Shown here piece by piece: positions 1 through 8,594 of a stretch of DNA of 21,639 nt. The notes beneath the pieces were generated by a model. That model had not been told where the DNA came from, searched no databases, and saw only the letters and a list, made by a program, of their open reading frames with translations. Both the position numbers and the translations under genes were made by a program. Origin of the DNA: JAISFI01 sp031553775 (lineage in GTDB: Bacteria; Bacteroidota; Bacteroidia; Bacteroidales; Azobacteroidaceae); the NCBI GenBank assembly GCA_031553775.1, contig JAVBLA010000033.1:1-21639 (forward strand), written 5' to 3'. Numbering within the stretch: the first letter of the stretch is position 1; every line of letters begins with the position of its first letter.

Positions 1-341
1 TGACGTATTTCTCGTCATTATCGAATTGTTCGATATTTTAATATAGTGGCTACTCGCAATGACGGAACTTCACAAATAATATTACCCTACAAAATCTACC
101 AATTTCACCCGGGCGAAGCCCGGTCAATCCCCCGCTGGGGGTCAGGGGGACAATACCTTGTGGTCGAAAAGCTGTCCGAGGGAGAGAGCGCAGCGAGCGA
201 ACGAGTTCTTTTCGACGAAGCGCCTTTTTTTGGTACCTTTTTTTTGGCGCAGCAAAAAAAGATACAGAAAGCGTTTTTAATTCAAAATGTTTTTACACAA
301 AAAAACATTTCAATCAGCCCCCGATTTGAAACAGATCACTC
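1..341. repeat. Non-coding, palindrome-rich extragenic region
   Basis: No credible gene is visible here. The stretch carries several inverted repeats: CCGGGC-GAA-GCCCGG at 109-123, CCCCC-GCT-GGGGG at 129-141, GTCGAAAAG (163-171) with CTTTTCGAC (208-216), and GCGCC (220-224) with GGCGC (246-250) around GGTACC and T-runs. CGTCATT near 14-20 is mirrored by AATGACG near 58-64. Such stacked G/C-block and T/A-run palindromes resemble the repetitive extragenic DNA found between Bacteroidetes operons. An open frame crosses 46-345, but its composition simply follows the palindromes, so I do not call it a gene. That the region recurs elsewhere in the genome is inference. Confidence 0.45.
285..310 (-). 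terminator. Possible terminator hairpin after the protease gene
   Basis: AAATGTTTTT (285-294) and AAAAACATTT (301-310) form a 10-bp A/T-rich stem with a 6-nt loop, about 30 bp downstream of the protease stop codon on the minus strand. The U-tract is weak, so termination here is only plausible. A further imperfect hairpin lies at roughly 234-274 (GTACC plus T-run against A-run plus GATAC) and could contribute. Confidence 0.3.
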
Positions 342-2585
342 CTAAAAAACCACCTTAAGACTTACAGTCTCATCACTAACGGATAAACGGATAATACCAA
401 CAGTATTTACCAGACTGGGGTTTACAGGAATGGCCGCAGGCCCATTAAAAGACGATTGCTGGAGGCACTGTCCCGTAACAGAATAGACAGCAATCGTTCC
501 GTTTTTTTCCGGCTGGCAATCTACAATCACAGAGTGGGAGCTCCTGTCATATTTTAAAAGAGAGCTTAATTCCGGAGTGGTAATTGCACTCTGATCAGAA
601 ATTTTCAGCAAAGGCTGAAGCGCCAATGCCGTAGTAACCGGCTGTCCGGTATATGCGGAAGCAGCAATCCAACCGTTCTGCGGATCTTTGATCCAGGCTG
701 TGTTCGGTTTAGTTCCTCCAAAAAGAGTATTATAAACCAAAAATGAGTTATTAGAAGGGATCTGGTATCCTATGAAAAAGTTTCCGGTAATCTGCGGATT
801 ACCCGGAAAGCGGATAAATGATTCGGAAGCCTGTCCTGATGTTTTCTTATCCACCTCAGGGAAAGAATTGTTGCTATAATTGGTGTATTGAGGATGGAAA
901 GAAGTAGTTGCAATAGTTTCTCCCGGCTTACCATTTACAGAAGAATAAAGATTGACCTGGATTCCGGAAGGGTAAGTCATCAGAGGATTCAGCACATAAG
1001 TACCATAAACAGAGGTAATCCGGTTATTCTCAAAAGCTTCGGCATATTCCATGACAGATTGAGAATCAGAGCCGAACAGATAATCAGAGCCCGTACTCTT
1101 TTTGGTGAGGACCAACTGGTCTCCATTGTTATAATCGGCATTGGCCATCCGGGTAAAGGGGGCCTGCGCATTCGGATCTAATCCCGGAATTTTTTTCAGG
1201 CCGGTATTATCTCTGTCGAGCCATTTTTTCAATTGCAGGGAATCTCCCTGATACTGCCATCCCAGGTACAATGCGGAAAAATAGTCGTATGCTCCATCCG
1301 GAGTCCCATCGCCATTACAAGTAGAACTCCCTCCGGTCAATGCACCGATCAGAAGATTTTCACTATCAAACAAAGGAGAACCGGAAGAGCCGAAATCCGT
1401 AGAACCGGTAGTCCATCCGGGAACCTCCCAAAACGATTTGAGCGCGAACAAAGGGTAGGAAGTCAAGCTGGCTATGGCTATGGATTTATTCGATTTCCCG
1501 TATTTTTTCAGATCGCCCATCGGGTGATGGATATTGGTATAAGGTTTGGAACCTCCTGTTGTATTAATGTTCCAGCCTGCATAATAGGCCCGGTAATGAT
1601 CGGGAGGCGTATCATTCAGTTCAAGCAGGGCAATGTCCAGCGGTTCGATGATACAGCGGGCTTTTGCCCCTGCCACCGACATTTCTTCCACGCCTCTCAT
1701 CTTCGTTCCGCAAACAGGCCTGTTATAGTTAAAAAAGGTGACGATTGTACCCGCCCTGTCAACATAATGTTGCATCGGATAATGGATGGGATTATTCAGG
1801 TTGAAACAATGCATCCCTGTAAGCAGGTAAGGAGTCCCGTCATTGGAAGTATTATTGATGAGCGATCCGGAGCAAAGCGTACTTCCATTGATAATCAACA
1901 GAACTGTACTGTTCTTTATATCGGAATCCTTGCCTTCCGAACATAAAATATCAGGCATGCAATTATAGTAAGAAGTATTATTATTGGAAGGTTCAGATCT
2001 CAATATTCCCCTGTAATCATGGTTTACTTCGGTGATTTTCAGTACACCTTCGAAAGCGGCATCAGCCGGCTCGCTATACTCCACTATAATTTCATCTGCT
2101 TTTACCGGTGCTGTCGGTAATAGCCTGTCTTCCGAATTATTTTCATGGGTGAATGAACCGATAATATGCGACTTGTCGGCGGCATAGAGGAATAATTTTC
2201 CTCCTTCGGGGATATGAAATTCCGAAAACAGCACATTGATTGAATAGGCTCCTGCGGAACGGATACCGGCCTGCCATACCCGCGTACCATCGGCCAACGT
2301 GAAATTATGCCCGGTTTTTCCTCTTTCGATGGATGTAAAAAATTTATTGGCAAAACGGATAGATCCCCGCATATTGGATTCGTTGAGGTGATCGTCGGCC
2401 AGCATGGAATCTACATTAAAAGGAGGCATTTCCACAAAAAAAGATTTATCTGAACTTATGGCATTCCGGAGTCCGCTTTTTTCTTCAGGCAACAAGAAGA
2501 GCGGTGTCCCTCCGTGGCTGATCTGAGCAACAAGAACACAGGGTAGAAAGCCAATAACGGCCAATAATATGATTAATTTCCTCAT
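342..2585 (-). CDS. Secreted lysyl-endopeptidase-like serine protease with T9SS-like C-terminus
   Basis: Predicted extracellular trypsin-fold (S1-type) endopeptidase. The N-terminus MRKLIILLAVIGFLPCVLVAQ is a signal peptide. A pro-region of about 190 residues precedes the protease core. Numbered from the ATG, the triad candidates are His259 (LLTGMHCFN), Asp317 (LDIALLEL) and Ser401 (GSSGSPLFD). GSSGSP in place of GDSGGP is the pattern I recall from Achromobacter lysyl endopeptidase, and cysteine pairs typical of that group are present. The last ~75 residues (TIAVYSVTGQCLQQ, beta-strand pattern, ending SLKVVF) resemble a T9SS sorting domain. A TTG two codons upstream (2591) is open, but ATG at 2585 directly precedes the signal peptide and is preferred. 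The gene is divergent from the glycan-utilization locus, suggesting joint glycoprotein attack. Lysine specificity is inferred from family resemblance only. Confidence 0.82.
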   Translation of the reverse strand: MRKLIILLAVIGFLPCVLVAQISHGGTPLFLLPEEKSGLRNAISSDKSFFVEMPPFNVDSMLADDHLNESNMRGSIRFANKFFTSIERGKTGHNFTLADGTRVWQAGIRSAGAYSINVLFSEFHIPEGGKLFLYAADKSHIIGSFTHENNSEDRLLPTAPVKADEIIVEYSEPADAAFEGVLKITEVNHDYRGILRSEPSNNNTSYYNCMPDILCSEGKDSDIKNSTVLLIINGSTLCSGSLINNTSNDGTPYLLTGMHCFNLNNPIHYPMQHYVDRAGTIVTFFNYNRPVCGTKMRGVEEMSVAGAKARCIIEPLDIALLELNDTPPDHYRAYYAGWNINTTGGSKPYTNIHHPMGDLKKYGKSNKSIAIASLTSYPLFALKSFWEVPGWTTGSTDFGSSGSPLFDSENLLIGALTGGSSTCNGDGTPDGAYDYFSALYLGWQYQGDSLQLKKWLDRDNTGLKKIPGLDPNAQAPFTRMANADYNNGDQLVLTKKSTGSDYLFGSDSQSVMEYAEAFENNRITSVYGTYVLNPLMTYPSGIQVNLYSSVNGKPGETIATTSFHPQYTNYSNNSFPEVDKKTSGQASESFIRFPGNPQITGNFFIGYQIPSNNSFLVYNTLFGGTKPNTAWIKDPQNGWIAASAYTGQPVTTALALQPLLKISDQSAITTPELSSLLKYDRSSHSVIVDCQPEKNGTIAVYSVTGQCLQQSSFNGPAAIPVNPSLVNTVGIIRLSVSDETVSLKVVF

Positions 2586-2604
2586 TATCAATTAAAATTG
2601 AGTA

Positions 2605-2612
2605 CAAAACTA
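2605..2612 (-). promoter_or_regulatory. Candidate Bacteroidetes -7 element for the protease gene
   Basis: Read on the minus strand this is TAGTTTTG, an exact match to the Bacteroidetes TAnnTTTG -7 consensus, 20 bp upstream of the protease ATG. No clear TTG -33 box lies at the expected spacing, so the call rests on the -7 match and its position. Confidence 0.4.
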
Positions 2613-2934
2613 TGCAAAATCTCACAAAATTCATGCCATACTCCTAAATATTATTACAAATTTATTCTGTTTTAGCTTATCACAGACAAGCCCAAAAGAT
2701 AATTATTGCCGGAGTTATTATTTAAAACCCATTTTTTGCCTGTTTGTTTTTTGTTTGCAGAAAAATAGCAGATTATTCTGTTAAAATGAACAATAATTTT
2801 TTGATATCCGTTATAACCACGAACCATGATGCCTGTTATGACTAAGAAACTATTTAAAAATGATTTCATGTATAGTTATTAGTATCTTTTCATTGCTGAT
2901 TGTTTTAAATTTACAAGTAACCACTAAAAAACGA

Positions 2935-2965
2935 GTATAAAATCAAAACACAGCTGTTTTTATAC
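2935..2965 (+). promoter_or_regulatory. Inverted repeat upstream of the ECF sigma gene
   Basis: AAAACA-CAGC-TGTTTT (2945-2960) is flanked by GTATA (2935-2939) and TATAC (2961-2965). Together they make a bulged 11-bp stem whose end is 35 bp before the sigma-factor ATG. It could be a leader hairpin or an operator. No function can be assigned from sequence alone. Confidence 0.3.
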
Positions 2966-3000
2966 ATAAACCAGAAAATCTTGATTTTTTTCACAGAAAA

Positions 3001-3561
3001 ATGAACTTTAAAAAATCTAATATCAACGACGAATTATTGTGGAATCAATTCTTATCAGGAGATGATGAGGCATATGCTTATATATATAAATGCTACGTAC
3101 AAAATCTTTTTTCATTCGGCCTGCAGTTTACATTGGATCGTGAATTATTGAAAGACTGCATTCAGGATGTTTTCATCAAAATATATAAAAACCGGAGGAA
3201 TCTGGGTCGTACCGACAATATTAGATTATACCTATTTGTGGCATTGAAAAGTAATTTAATCAATGTCATGAGAAAAAAACAAAGTGTTTATCAAATGATG
3301 GAATCCCTGGATCCTTTGTCAACGGAAGAACAAAATATAGAAGATGCTTATATCTCCAGGGAAGAAGAAAATATCAAGCAGGAAATATTAAGCAGAATGC
3401 TTAATGAATTGTCTCCCCGCCAGAGAAAAGTAATCCATTACCGGTTTCAGGAAAATTTAAGTATCTCTGAAATCTCTCTTTTAATGGAGATTAATCCACA
3501 ATCAGTACAGAACTTACTTCAACGTGCCATCGCTAAAATGAAAAAAACTACTCGCTCATAA
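3001..3561 (+). CDS. ECF (sigma-70 family) RNA polymerase sigma factor
   Basis: A 186-aa cytoplasmic ECF sigma factor, the usual size for Bacteroidetes PUL-associated members. Region 2 spans roughly residues 22-92 (LLKDCIQDVFIKIYKNRRNL is the region 2.2/2.3 helix). Region 4 spans about 130-182, with the helix-turn-helix ELSPRQRKVIHYRFQ...ISEISLLMEINPQSVQNLLQ and a basic tail. The two are joined by an acidic linker (STEEQNIEDAYISREEEN). The next gene encodes its FecR-type anti-sigma partner, 59 bp downstream, followed by susC/susD and a glycosidase. This is the order of a trans-envelope-signalled glycan locus, so the expected targets are the susC promoter and possibly its own. Start chosen at ATG 3001; the frame has no better upstream start. 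Confidence 0.93.
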   Translation: MNFKKSNINDELLWNQFLSGDDEAYAYIYKCYVQNLFSFGLQFTLDRELLKDCIQDVFIKIYKNRRNLGRTDNIRLYLFVALKSNLINVMRKKQSVYQMMESLDPLSTEEQNIEDAYISREEENIKQEILSRMLNELSPRQRKVIHYRFQENLSISEISLLMEINPQSVQNLLQRAIAKMKKTTRS

Positions 3562-3620
3562 TTGAAAAGTGAGTATGAATCGGGACGATCAGTGTTTATA
3601 TCATAAAAGGTTAATACAGA

Positions 3621-4847
3621 ATGAAGAATATAAATAAGAATCCGGACAAGGAAAAAAAATCATTTTCTACTTATTCTTTTGAAGATTTTCTTCAAGATGA
3701 CTTTTTTTTATTCTCCATTGAAAATATGACTGAGGAGACCCAGTCATTTTGGAAAAATTACTGGGAATCATCTGGAAGAACCAACCAGGATAACTTTGAT
3801 CTGGCCTGTTCATATTTGAAATCTGTTCAAAATGAAAAAGATAAACTAACAGAGCAGGAAATCTTCGAAATGTGGAAAAATATTGAATTAGCCAATAAAA
3901 ACAACCTGAAAAAGAAAGTAAAACGTTCGGTCTTGTTTTTCTCCATTGCAGCAAGTGTAGCGGCTATATTTATATTGGCAACTCTTTCTCCACTGTTTTT
4001 AACAAATTCTGAACCCGAAAAAGTAGACTTAGCTTCGTTTTCTACAAGAACAAAAAACAACCCGCAACTTCCAACAGAGACACAATTGATACTGTCTGAA
4101 AATGAATCAATCTCATTGAAAGAAAAAGAATCAACCATTGACTATGCCTCCCAACATATCGAAATCAACGGATCTGTACAGCAACGGATTCCGGAAGAGA
4201 GCAAACAATCGATCAATCAATTGGTAGTTCCTATTGGAAAAAGAGCGGTTCTCTCTTTTTCCGACGGATCGAAAATCTGGGTGAATTCAGGTACAAGAGT
4301 TACTTACCCGGCCGTTTTTGCGGACAATAAACGAGAAATATATGTAGATGGGGAAATATATACTGAAGTCGTAAAAGACACCAAACGTCCTTTTATTGTG
4401 AAAACAAATGTAATGGATATAGAAGTACTGGGTACCAGGTTCAATGTGAATGCATATGAATCAGACCCGTTAAAAAATGTAGTGCTGGTAAGCGGTTCGG
4501 TTAAAATTAAAAATAAAGATAAAAAAGATATTTTACTGTCTCCCAATAAAAAATTTGAAACCAATAACGGATACGAACGTATTCAGGAAGTAAATGCCAC
4601 AGAATATATTTCATGGATCGATGGTTTTTACCAATACGATAGTGAACGGATGGATGTTATTTTGAAAAGGCTTTCCAGGTATTACGGACAGGAAATTGTT
4701 TGGGACAGTATAGCTGCCGATATGAGATTTTCCGGTAAGCTCGATTTGAAAGACGATTTAAATCTGGTTTTATTAAGTTTTACACATACGGCTCCCATCA
4801 CTTATCGAAAAGAGAATGGTAAATATATTATCAATTACAAGTATTAA
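3621..4847 (+). CDS. FecR-family anti-sigma factor (membrane)
   Basis: A 408-aa single-pass inner-membrane regulator. The N-terminal ~95 residues are cytoplasmic and hold the helical anti-sigma part (FEDFLQDDFFLF, WKNYWES). A basic stretch KKKVKR precedes the transmembrane helix at about 103-127. The periplasmic FecR domain runs about 200-297 (VPIGKRAVLSFSDGSKIWVN, GTRVTYPAVF, GEIYTEVVKD, VLGTRFNVNAY, VLVSGSVKI). A C-terminal DUF4974-type domain covers about 335-408 (ERMDVILKRLSRYYGQEIVW). In the known Bacteroides systems the periplasmic part senses the SusC STN domain and the cytoplasmic part holds the sigma factor inactive. The sigma gene is immediately upstream and the STN-bearing SusC immediately downstream. 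The ~75-residue linker between membrane and FecR domain is long and hydrophilic. Confidence 0.93.
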   Translation: MKNINKNPDKEKKSFSTYSFEDFLQDDFFLFSIENMTEETQSFWKNYWESSGRTNQDNFDLACSYLKSVQNEKDKLTEQEIFEMWKNIELANKNNLKKKVKRSVLFFSIAASVAAIFILATLSPLFLTNSEPEKVDLASFSTRTKNNPQLPTETQLILSENESISLKEKESTIDYASQHIEINGSVQQRIPEESKQSINQLVVPIGKRAVLSFSDGSKIWVNSGTRVTYPAVFADNKREIYVDGEIYTEVVKDTKRPFIVKTNVMDIEVLGTRFNVNAYESDPLKNVVLVSGSVKIKNKDKKDILLSPNKKFETNNGYERIQEVNATEYISWIDGFYQYDSERMDVILKRLSRYYGQEIVWDSIAADMRFSGKLDLKDDLNLVLLSFTHTAPITYRKENGKYIINYKY

Positions 4848-4883
4848 AAGAAGAACGCCTATGGAAAATTAGATAAAAAATAC

Positions 4884-4905
4884 CATGATAAATCATATTA
4901 TCATG
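4884..4905 (+). promoter_or_regulatory. Perfect 8-bp inverted repeat in the fecR-susC gap
   Basis: CATGATAA (4884-4891) and TTATCATG (4898-4905) are exact reverse complements separated by 6 nt, inside the 113-bp gap before susC. The position suits an operator for a dimeric regulator or an mRNA hairpin separating regulator from transporter expression. The susC promoter recognised by the cognate ECF sigma factor should also lie in this gap, but I cannot define its -35/-10 boxes from one copy. Confidence 0.35.
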
Positions 4906-4960
4906 AAGAATATTTAGAATTGAATAAAGAGAATAATATTTAACTTTAAATCATCTGCTA

Positions 4961-7900
4961 ATGATGAAAAATGCACAAAAATATACCAAAAAATCTGTCA
5001 ATAAAAGAATCTACAGAATGATGAAATCAATGATTTTATTTCTGATATTATGCACGGGAGTAAGTTATGCAGGAGAAAGCTACGCTCAAAATACACTTCT
5101 GTCTTTAGATATCGATCAGAAAACAGTCAAAGATGTTTTCAATGAAATAGAAAAGAAAAGTGAATATGTTTTTTTCTATTATGACAAGGTCCTGGATGTA
5201 AAAAGGAAAGTATCCATACATGTAAAAAACCAGCCTATCGATAAAATATTAAATGAGATTTTCCGGGAAACGGACAATACCTATGTTATTTCCGACAGGC
5301 AGATCCTAATTTCAAAAAAGGAGAAGGACGCGATTGTTAAGGAAATTCAGGAATCAACACAAAAACAAAAAGTAACCGGAATCGTCACCGACGAACAAGG
5401 TGTCCCTTTGGTCGGCCTCACGGTAATGGTAAAAGATGCTGCAACCGGAACGATCACCAATATCGACGGGATATTTGAATTGCAGGCTGGTGAAGGACAA
5501 ACGCTGGTATTTTCTTATATCGGTTATTTAAGCCAGACTGTTAAAGTAAGCAAGGACAAATCTGATCTGAGAATTATTATGCACGAAGATGGCCGCATAT
5601 TGAATGAGGTTGTGGTTACTGCTATGGGAATTGAGAAAAAATCAGAATCACTCGTGTATTCCACACAAGTAGTACCGGCCAAGGAGCTTGTCCGGATCAA
5701 GGAAACAAATGTTATAAACTCGCTACAGGGAAAAGTATCCGGAATGATCGTTACACCGAATGCGGGAGGGGCCGGATCCGCATCCAAAGTTTTATTGCGG
5801 GGAAATAAATCCATCCTGGGAGGAAATGGGGCATTAATCGTCTTAGATGGAATTCCTTTTATAAATGAGGTATCTAATCCATCTGATGCAAAGGCAGGTG
5901 GTTACAATATGGCTTACTCCGCGCGACAAGAAGGAATGGATCCATTATCGACAATCAGCCCGGACGATATTGAAAGTATGACTGTTTTGAAAGGGGCAAA
6001 TGCAGCTGCATTGTACGGATCTGATGCAGGTAATGGAGTTGTTATTATTAACACTAAAAAAGGGAAGAAAGGGGCGCTTCGTATCGATGTTTCAAGTAAT
6101 ACAATGTTTGAAACGCCATTGCTGTTACCCGAACTTCAGAATACATTCGGGGCCAACATTGTTGATGGAAATTTATCTGCTTCATCCTGGGGAAAACGCA
6201 TCGATCAGCAAACCCCGGAAGAAAATGCCATAACCGGGGTTTCCGCTAATGCAGGAAATAATATCCGGGATTTTTTTAATACAGGAGTTAACCTTAACAA
6301 TTCTATTTCAATGAGTGGCGGATCTGATAGGATACAAACCTATTTTTCATATAACAATGTCTATTCGGAAGGAATGATTCCTAACAAAAAACTGAAGAGA
6401 AACGGTTTTTTTCTCAGACTGGCATCGAATTTCCTGGACAATAAACTAAGAACTGAAATAACAGGTAATTATATTTCTCAGGTAGCTAACAATTTAGGTT
6501 CCGGAGGGACTGTTTACAATCCTTTGTACAACTTGTATTTGGCTCCCCGCAATATCGATATGGATTATTACAAAAACAATTTCGAGGCGAACGGTACATG
6601 GGCTGCCAATCCCATTAAAATTGTTCCGGAATATAAAGGCGGAGTTGGACGTGTTCCTTATATGGTTACCAATTTGATGTTGTCGGGACCTAAGCAAGTT
6701 TGGTTTCAGGGAAAAGGCATCCATGCAGCTAATAATCCTTACTGGTTAACCAATCGCCTTTTATCGGAAGAAAATTATGATCGCATATACGGAGCTTTCA
6801 AATTTACTTACCTAATCAATGAATTCTTTGATGTACAGGGAAGATTCAATTATGTCCAAACGTTCAAAGAAGGAGATAATAAACGATATGCCACAACAGT
6901 CGACCCTTCGGGTATCTATATAGACAGAGGTGATTATAGCTACGGTCATTCTCGGGGGAAGGAATTGCTTGCAGATGGAATGATTAATTATAAACAGGAT
7001 ATTGCAAAAGATTTTAATGTTAAATTAACAGCAGGAGCTTATTTTAAAAAGCAAAATGCGAGCGACGTTTGGGAACAAGTCGGTGCTCCTTCTTCCGCTG
7101 CAGTCTATACAACAGAAGATAACCTGCCCACATTTATTAATTCATTTTATCCGAATGTATCTTATACCAGAGGTGCCAGTAGTTATAAAACACCCAGTTA
7201 TTGGTCGAAAGCATTGTACACTACAGGACAAATATCTTATAGAGATTTCGTATATTTAGATGGTAGTTATCGTGCGGATTGGGACAGGTCTATGGAACAA
7301 GGTGTTGTTAGTGGAAAAAGAGGAAAAAAATGGTATGATTATTGGTCTGTCGGAGGAAATATTTTATTGAACGAGTTGATCCAATCAGATAAGATCAATC
7401 AGCTAAAATATCGCTTGTCTTTTGGGATTGTTGCCAATCCTTTGCCTAATATCATGTTTGACGGGCAAGCGTATGATCCTGCTACAGGAAGAATATCTCC
7501 GGCAAATTACACCAATTTTGAAAGACCGGAACCGGAAGAACTTCAAACCTGGGAAACCGGTATCGATCTGACGATGTTTGATAATAAAATCGTATTAGAT
7601 TTAACGTTGTATAACTCTGTATTGTATAATCAGTACCTGGCAATTGGGAGTGTTTCAGGAATCAGTAAACCTATAAATACCGGACAATCACGCAATCGGG
7701 GTATTGAAACTTCTTTAACTTATTATGCAATTACCCACGCTGATTTTGCCTGGAAAACCGGAATAAATTTTGCCTATAACGAGAATAAATTAATAAAAAC
7801 ATATAAGAACCGGACAGATATTTATATCGGGATCGGCACAGCAGACAATTTGCGGGTAAAATTCTTAGAGGGAGGCTCATACGGAGATATTTATGCAAAA

Positions 7901-8572
7901 GATTTTACAAGAAAGAAAATATACGATATTGAAAAAGACCGGGAAAAAGGGATTACCGACAGTCAGGTAGGTGATATCAAATTGGGACCGGACGGGACTC
8001 CTACCCTGGATTCCAAAGGGGGCCACAGTTTATATCTCGGAAATATAAACGCAAAAATACACTTTGGTTGGAACAATACGCTTACCTACAAAAATGCCAG
8101 TTTATATTTTTTGATCGATGGTAAAATCGGAGGAAAAGCAATCTCCTTTACAGAAGCTTATCTGGACCAGTATGGAGTTTCCAAACGGACGGAAGAGGCT
8201 CGTTTATCCGGCTTGACAACAATTGTAAAAGGGAAAGAAGTCCCCGCAGTTATGATGCCCGACGGACATTTAGCCGGAGCCTATCAATATTATAACACGA
8301 TCGGAGCACAGATTTTTCCGTCTCAATATGTATACGATGCTACGAACCTCCGCATGAGAGAAGTCTCTTTAGGTTATACTTTTAGGAGCCTGTTCGGTCC
8401 TGCAAAAGATTTGGAAGTTTCATTCATCGGCCGGAATCTTTTTTTCTTATATAAAGATTGCCCGGTAGACCCTGATATTTCTCTCTCTACGCAAAATGCT
8501 TTGAGCGGAGTCGATATTTTTGGTTATCCGACAGCCCGTTCTTATGGAGTCAATCTGAAAATGTCATTTTAA
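4961..8572 (+). CDS. SusC/RagA-family TonB-dependent outer-membrane transducer with STN domain
   Basis: A 1203-aa outer-membrane oligosaccharide importer and signal transducer. An extended signal peptide occupies residues 1-42 (hydrophobic MILFLILCTGVSYA, then YAQ). The STN domain spans about 44-118 (VKDVFNEIEKKSEYVFFYYD, DKILNEIF, YVISDRQILIS). A carboxypeptidase-regulatory-like domain covers about 136-212 (VTGIVTDEQGVPLVGLTVMV, FSYIGY). The plug begins near 213 (LNEVVVTAMGIEKK) and includes LLRGNKS, ALIVLDGIP and LKGANAAALYGSDAGNGVV. The remainder is the 22-strand barrel, closing with the aromatic terminus VNLKMSF. The STN domain fits signalling to the FecR protein encoded just upstream; PULs with hybrid two-component sensors usually lack it. 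susD follows after 22 bp. Substrate is inferred to be an N-glycan or fragment from the downstream enzyme. Confidence 0.95.
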   Translation: MMKNAQKYTKKSVNKRIYRMMKSMILFLILCTGVSYAGESYAQNTLLSLDIDQKTVKDVFNEIEKKSEYVFFYYDKVLDVKRKVSIHVKNQPIDKILNEIFRETDNTYVISDRQILISKKEKDAIVKEIQESTQKQKVTGIVTDEQGVPLVGLTVMVKDAATGTITNIDGIFELQAGEGQTLVFSYIGYLSQTVKVSKDKSDLRIIMHEDGRILNEVVVTAMGIEKKSESLVYSTQVVPAKELVRIKETNVINSLQGKVSGMIVTPNAGGAGSASKVLLRGNKSILGGNGALIVLDGIPFINEVSNPSDAKAGGYNMAYSARQEGMDPLSTISPDDIESMTVLKGANAAALYGSDAGNGVVIINTKKGKKGALRIDVSSNTMFETPLLLPELQNTFGANIVDGNLSASSWGKRIDQQTPEENAITGVSANAGNNIRDFFNTGVNLNNSISMSGGSDRIQTYFSYNNVYSEGMIPNKKLKRNGFFLRLASNFLDNKLRTEITGNYISQVANNLGSGGTVYNPLYNLYLAPRNIDMDYYKNNFEANGTWAANPIKIVPEYKGGVGRVPYMVTNLMLSGPKQVWFQGKGIHAANNPYWLTNRLLSEENYDRIYGAFKFTYLINEFFDVQGRFNYVQTFKEGDNKRYATTVDPSGIYIDRGDYSYGHSRGKELLADGMINYKQDIAKDFNVKLTAGAYFKKQNASDVWEQVGAPSSAAVYTTEDNLPTFINSFYPNVSYTRGASSYKTPSYWSKALYTTGQISYRDFVYLDGSYRADWDRSMEQGVVSGKRGKKWYDYWSVGGNILLNELIQSDKINQLKYRLSFGIVANPLPNIMFDGQAYDPATGRISPANYTNFERPEPEELQTWETGIDLTMFDNKIVLDLTLYNSVLYNQYLAIGSVSGISKPINTGQSRNRGIETSLTYYAITHADFAWKTGINFAYNENKLIKTYKNRTDIYIGIGTADNLRVKFLEGGSYGDIYAKDFTRKKIYDIEKDREKGITDSQVGDIKLGPDGTPTLDSKGGHSLYLGNINAKIHFGWNNTLTYKNASLYFLIDGKIGGKAISFTEAYLDQYGVSKRTEEARLSGLTTIVKGKEVPAVMMPDGHLAGAYQYYNTIGAQIFPSQYVYDATNLRMREVSLGYTFRSLFGPAKDLEVSFIGRNLFFLYKDCPVDPDISLSTQNALSGVDIFGYPTARSYGVNLKMSF

Positions 8573-8594
8573 TTCACTTATTTAATTCTCACAT

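Larger units (their letters stand above)
2586..3000. other. Divergent intergenic region between protease and ECF sigma genes
   Basis: This AT-rich stretch must carry promoters for both divergent units. A TAAATTTA (2906-2913) matches the -7 consensus at 7 of 8 positions for the sigma gene, without a good -33 partner. A short minus-strand open frame (2672-2869) shows no recognisable family and I treat it as chance. I see no tRNA, riboswitch or tandem repeat here. Confidence 0.5.

Noticed and set aside
1..70. tRNA or small-RNA gene suggested by TCGAA and paired arms at the left edge
   Set aside because: No cloverleaf, no T-loop GTTCRA in register and no CCA; only a loose inverted repeat is present.
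46..345. 99-codon plus-strand open frame at the left edge
   Set aside because: It runs through the palindromic block, its residues reflect the repeats (for example KLSEGESAASERVLFDE from the GTCGAAAAG/CTTTTCGAC stem-loop), it has no domain, and it overlaps the protease stop.
1233..1946. 237-codon plus-strand frame inside the protease gene
   Set aside because: It lies antisense to a protein with a full catalytic triad, is rich in Arg/Ile/Cys without any motif, and is a codon-bias shadow.
2672..2869. 65-codon minus-strand frame in the divergent intergenic region
   Set aside because: It shows no family features, has a low-complexity A/T-rich composition, and would sit across the expected promoters.
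4961..5086. Possible wrong start of SusC because of its long n-region
   Set aside because: Later Met codons (20, 21, 24) would also give a signal peptide, but extended n-regions are common in SusC proteins, so I kept the first ATG.
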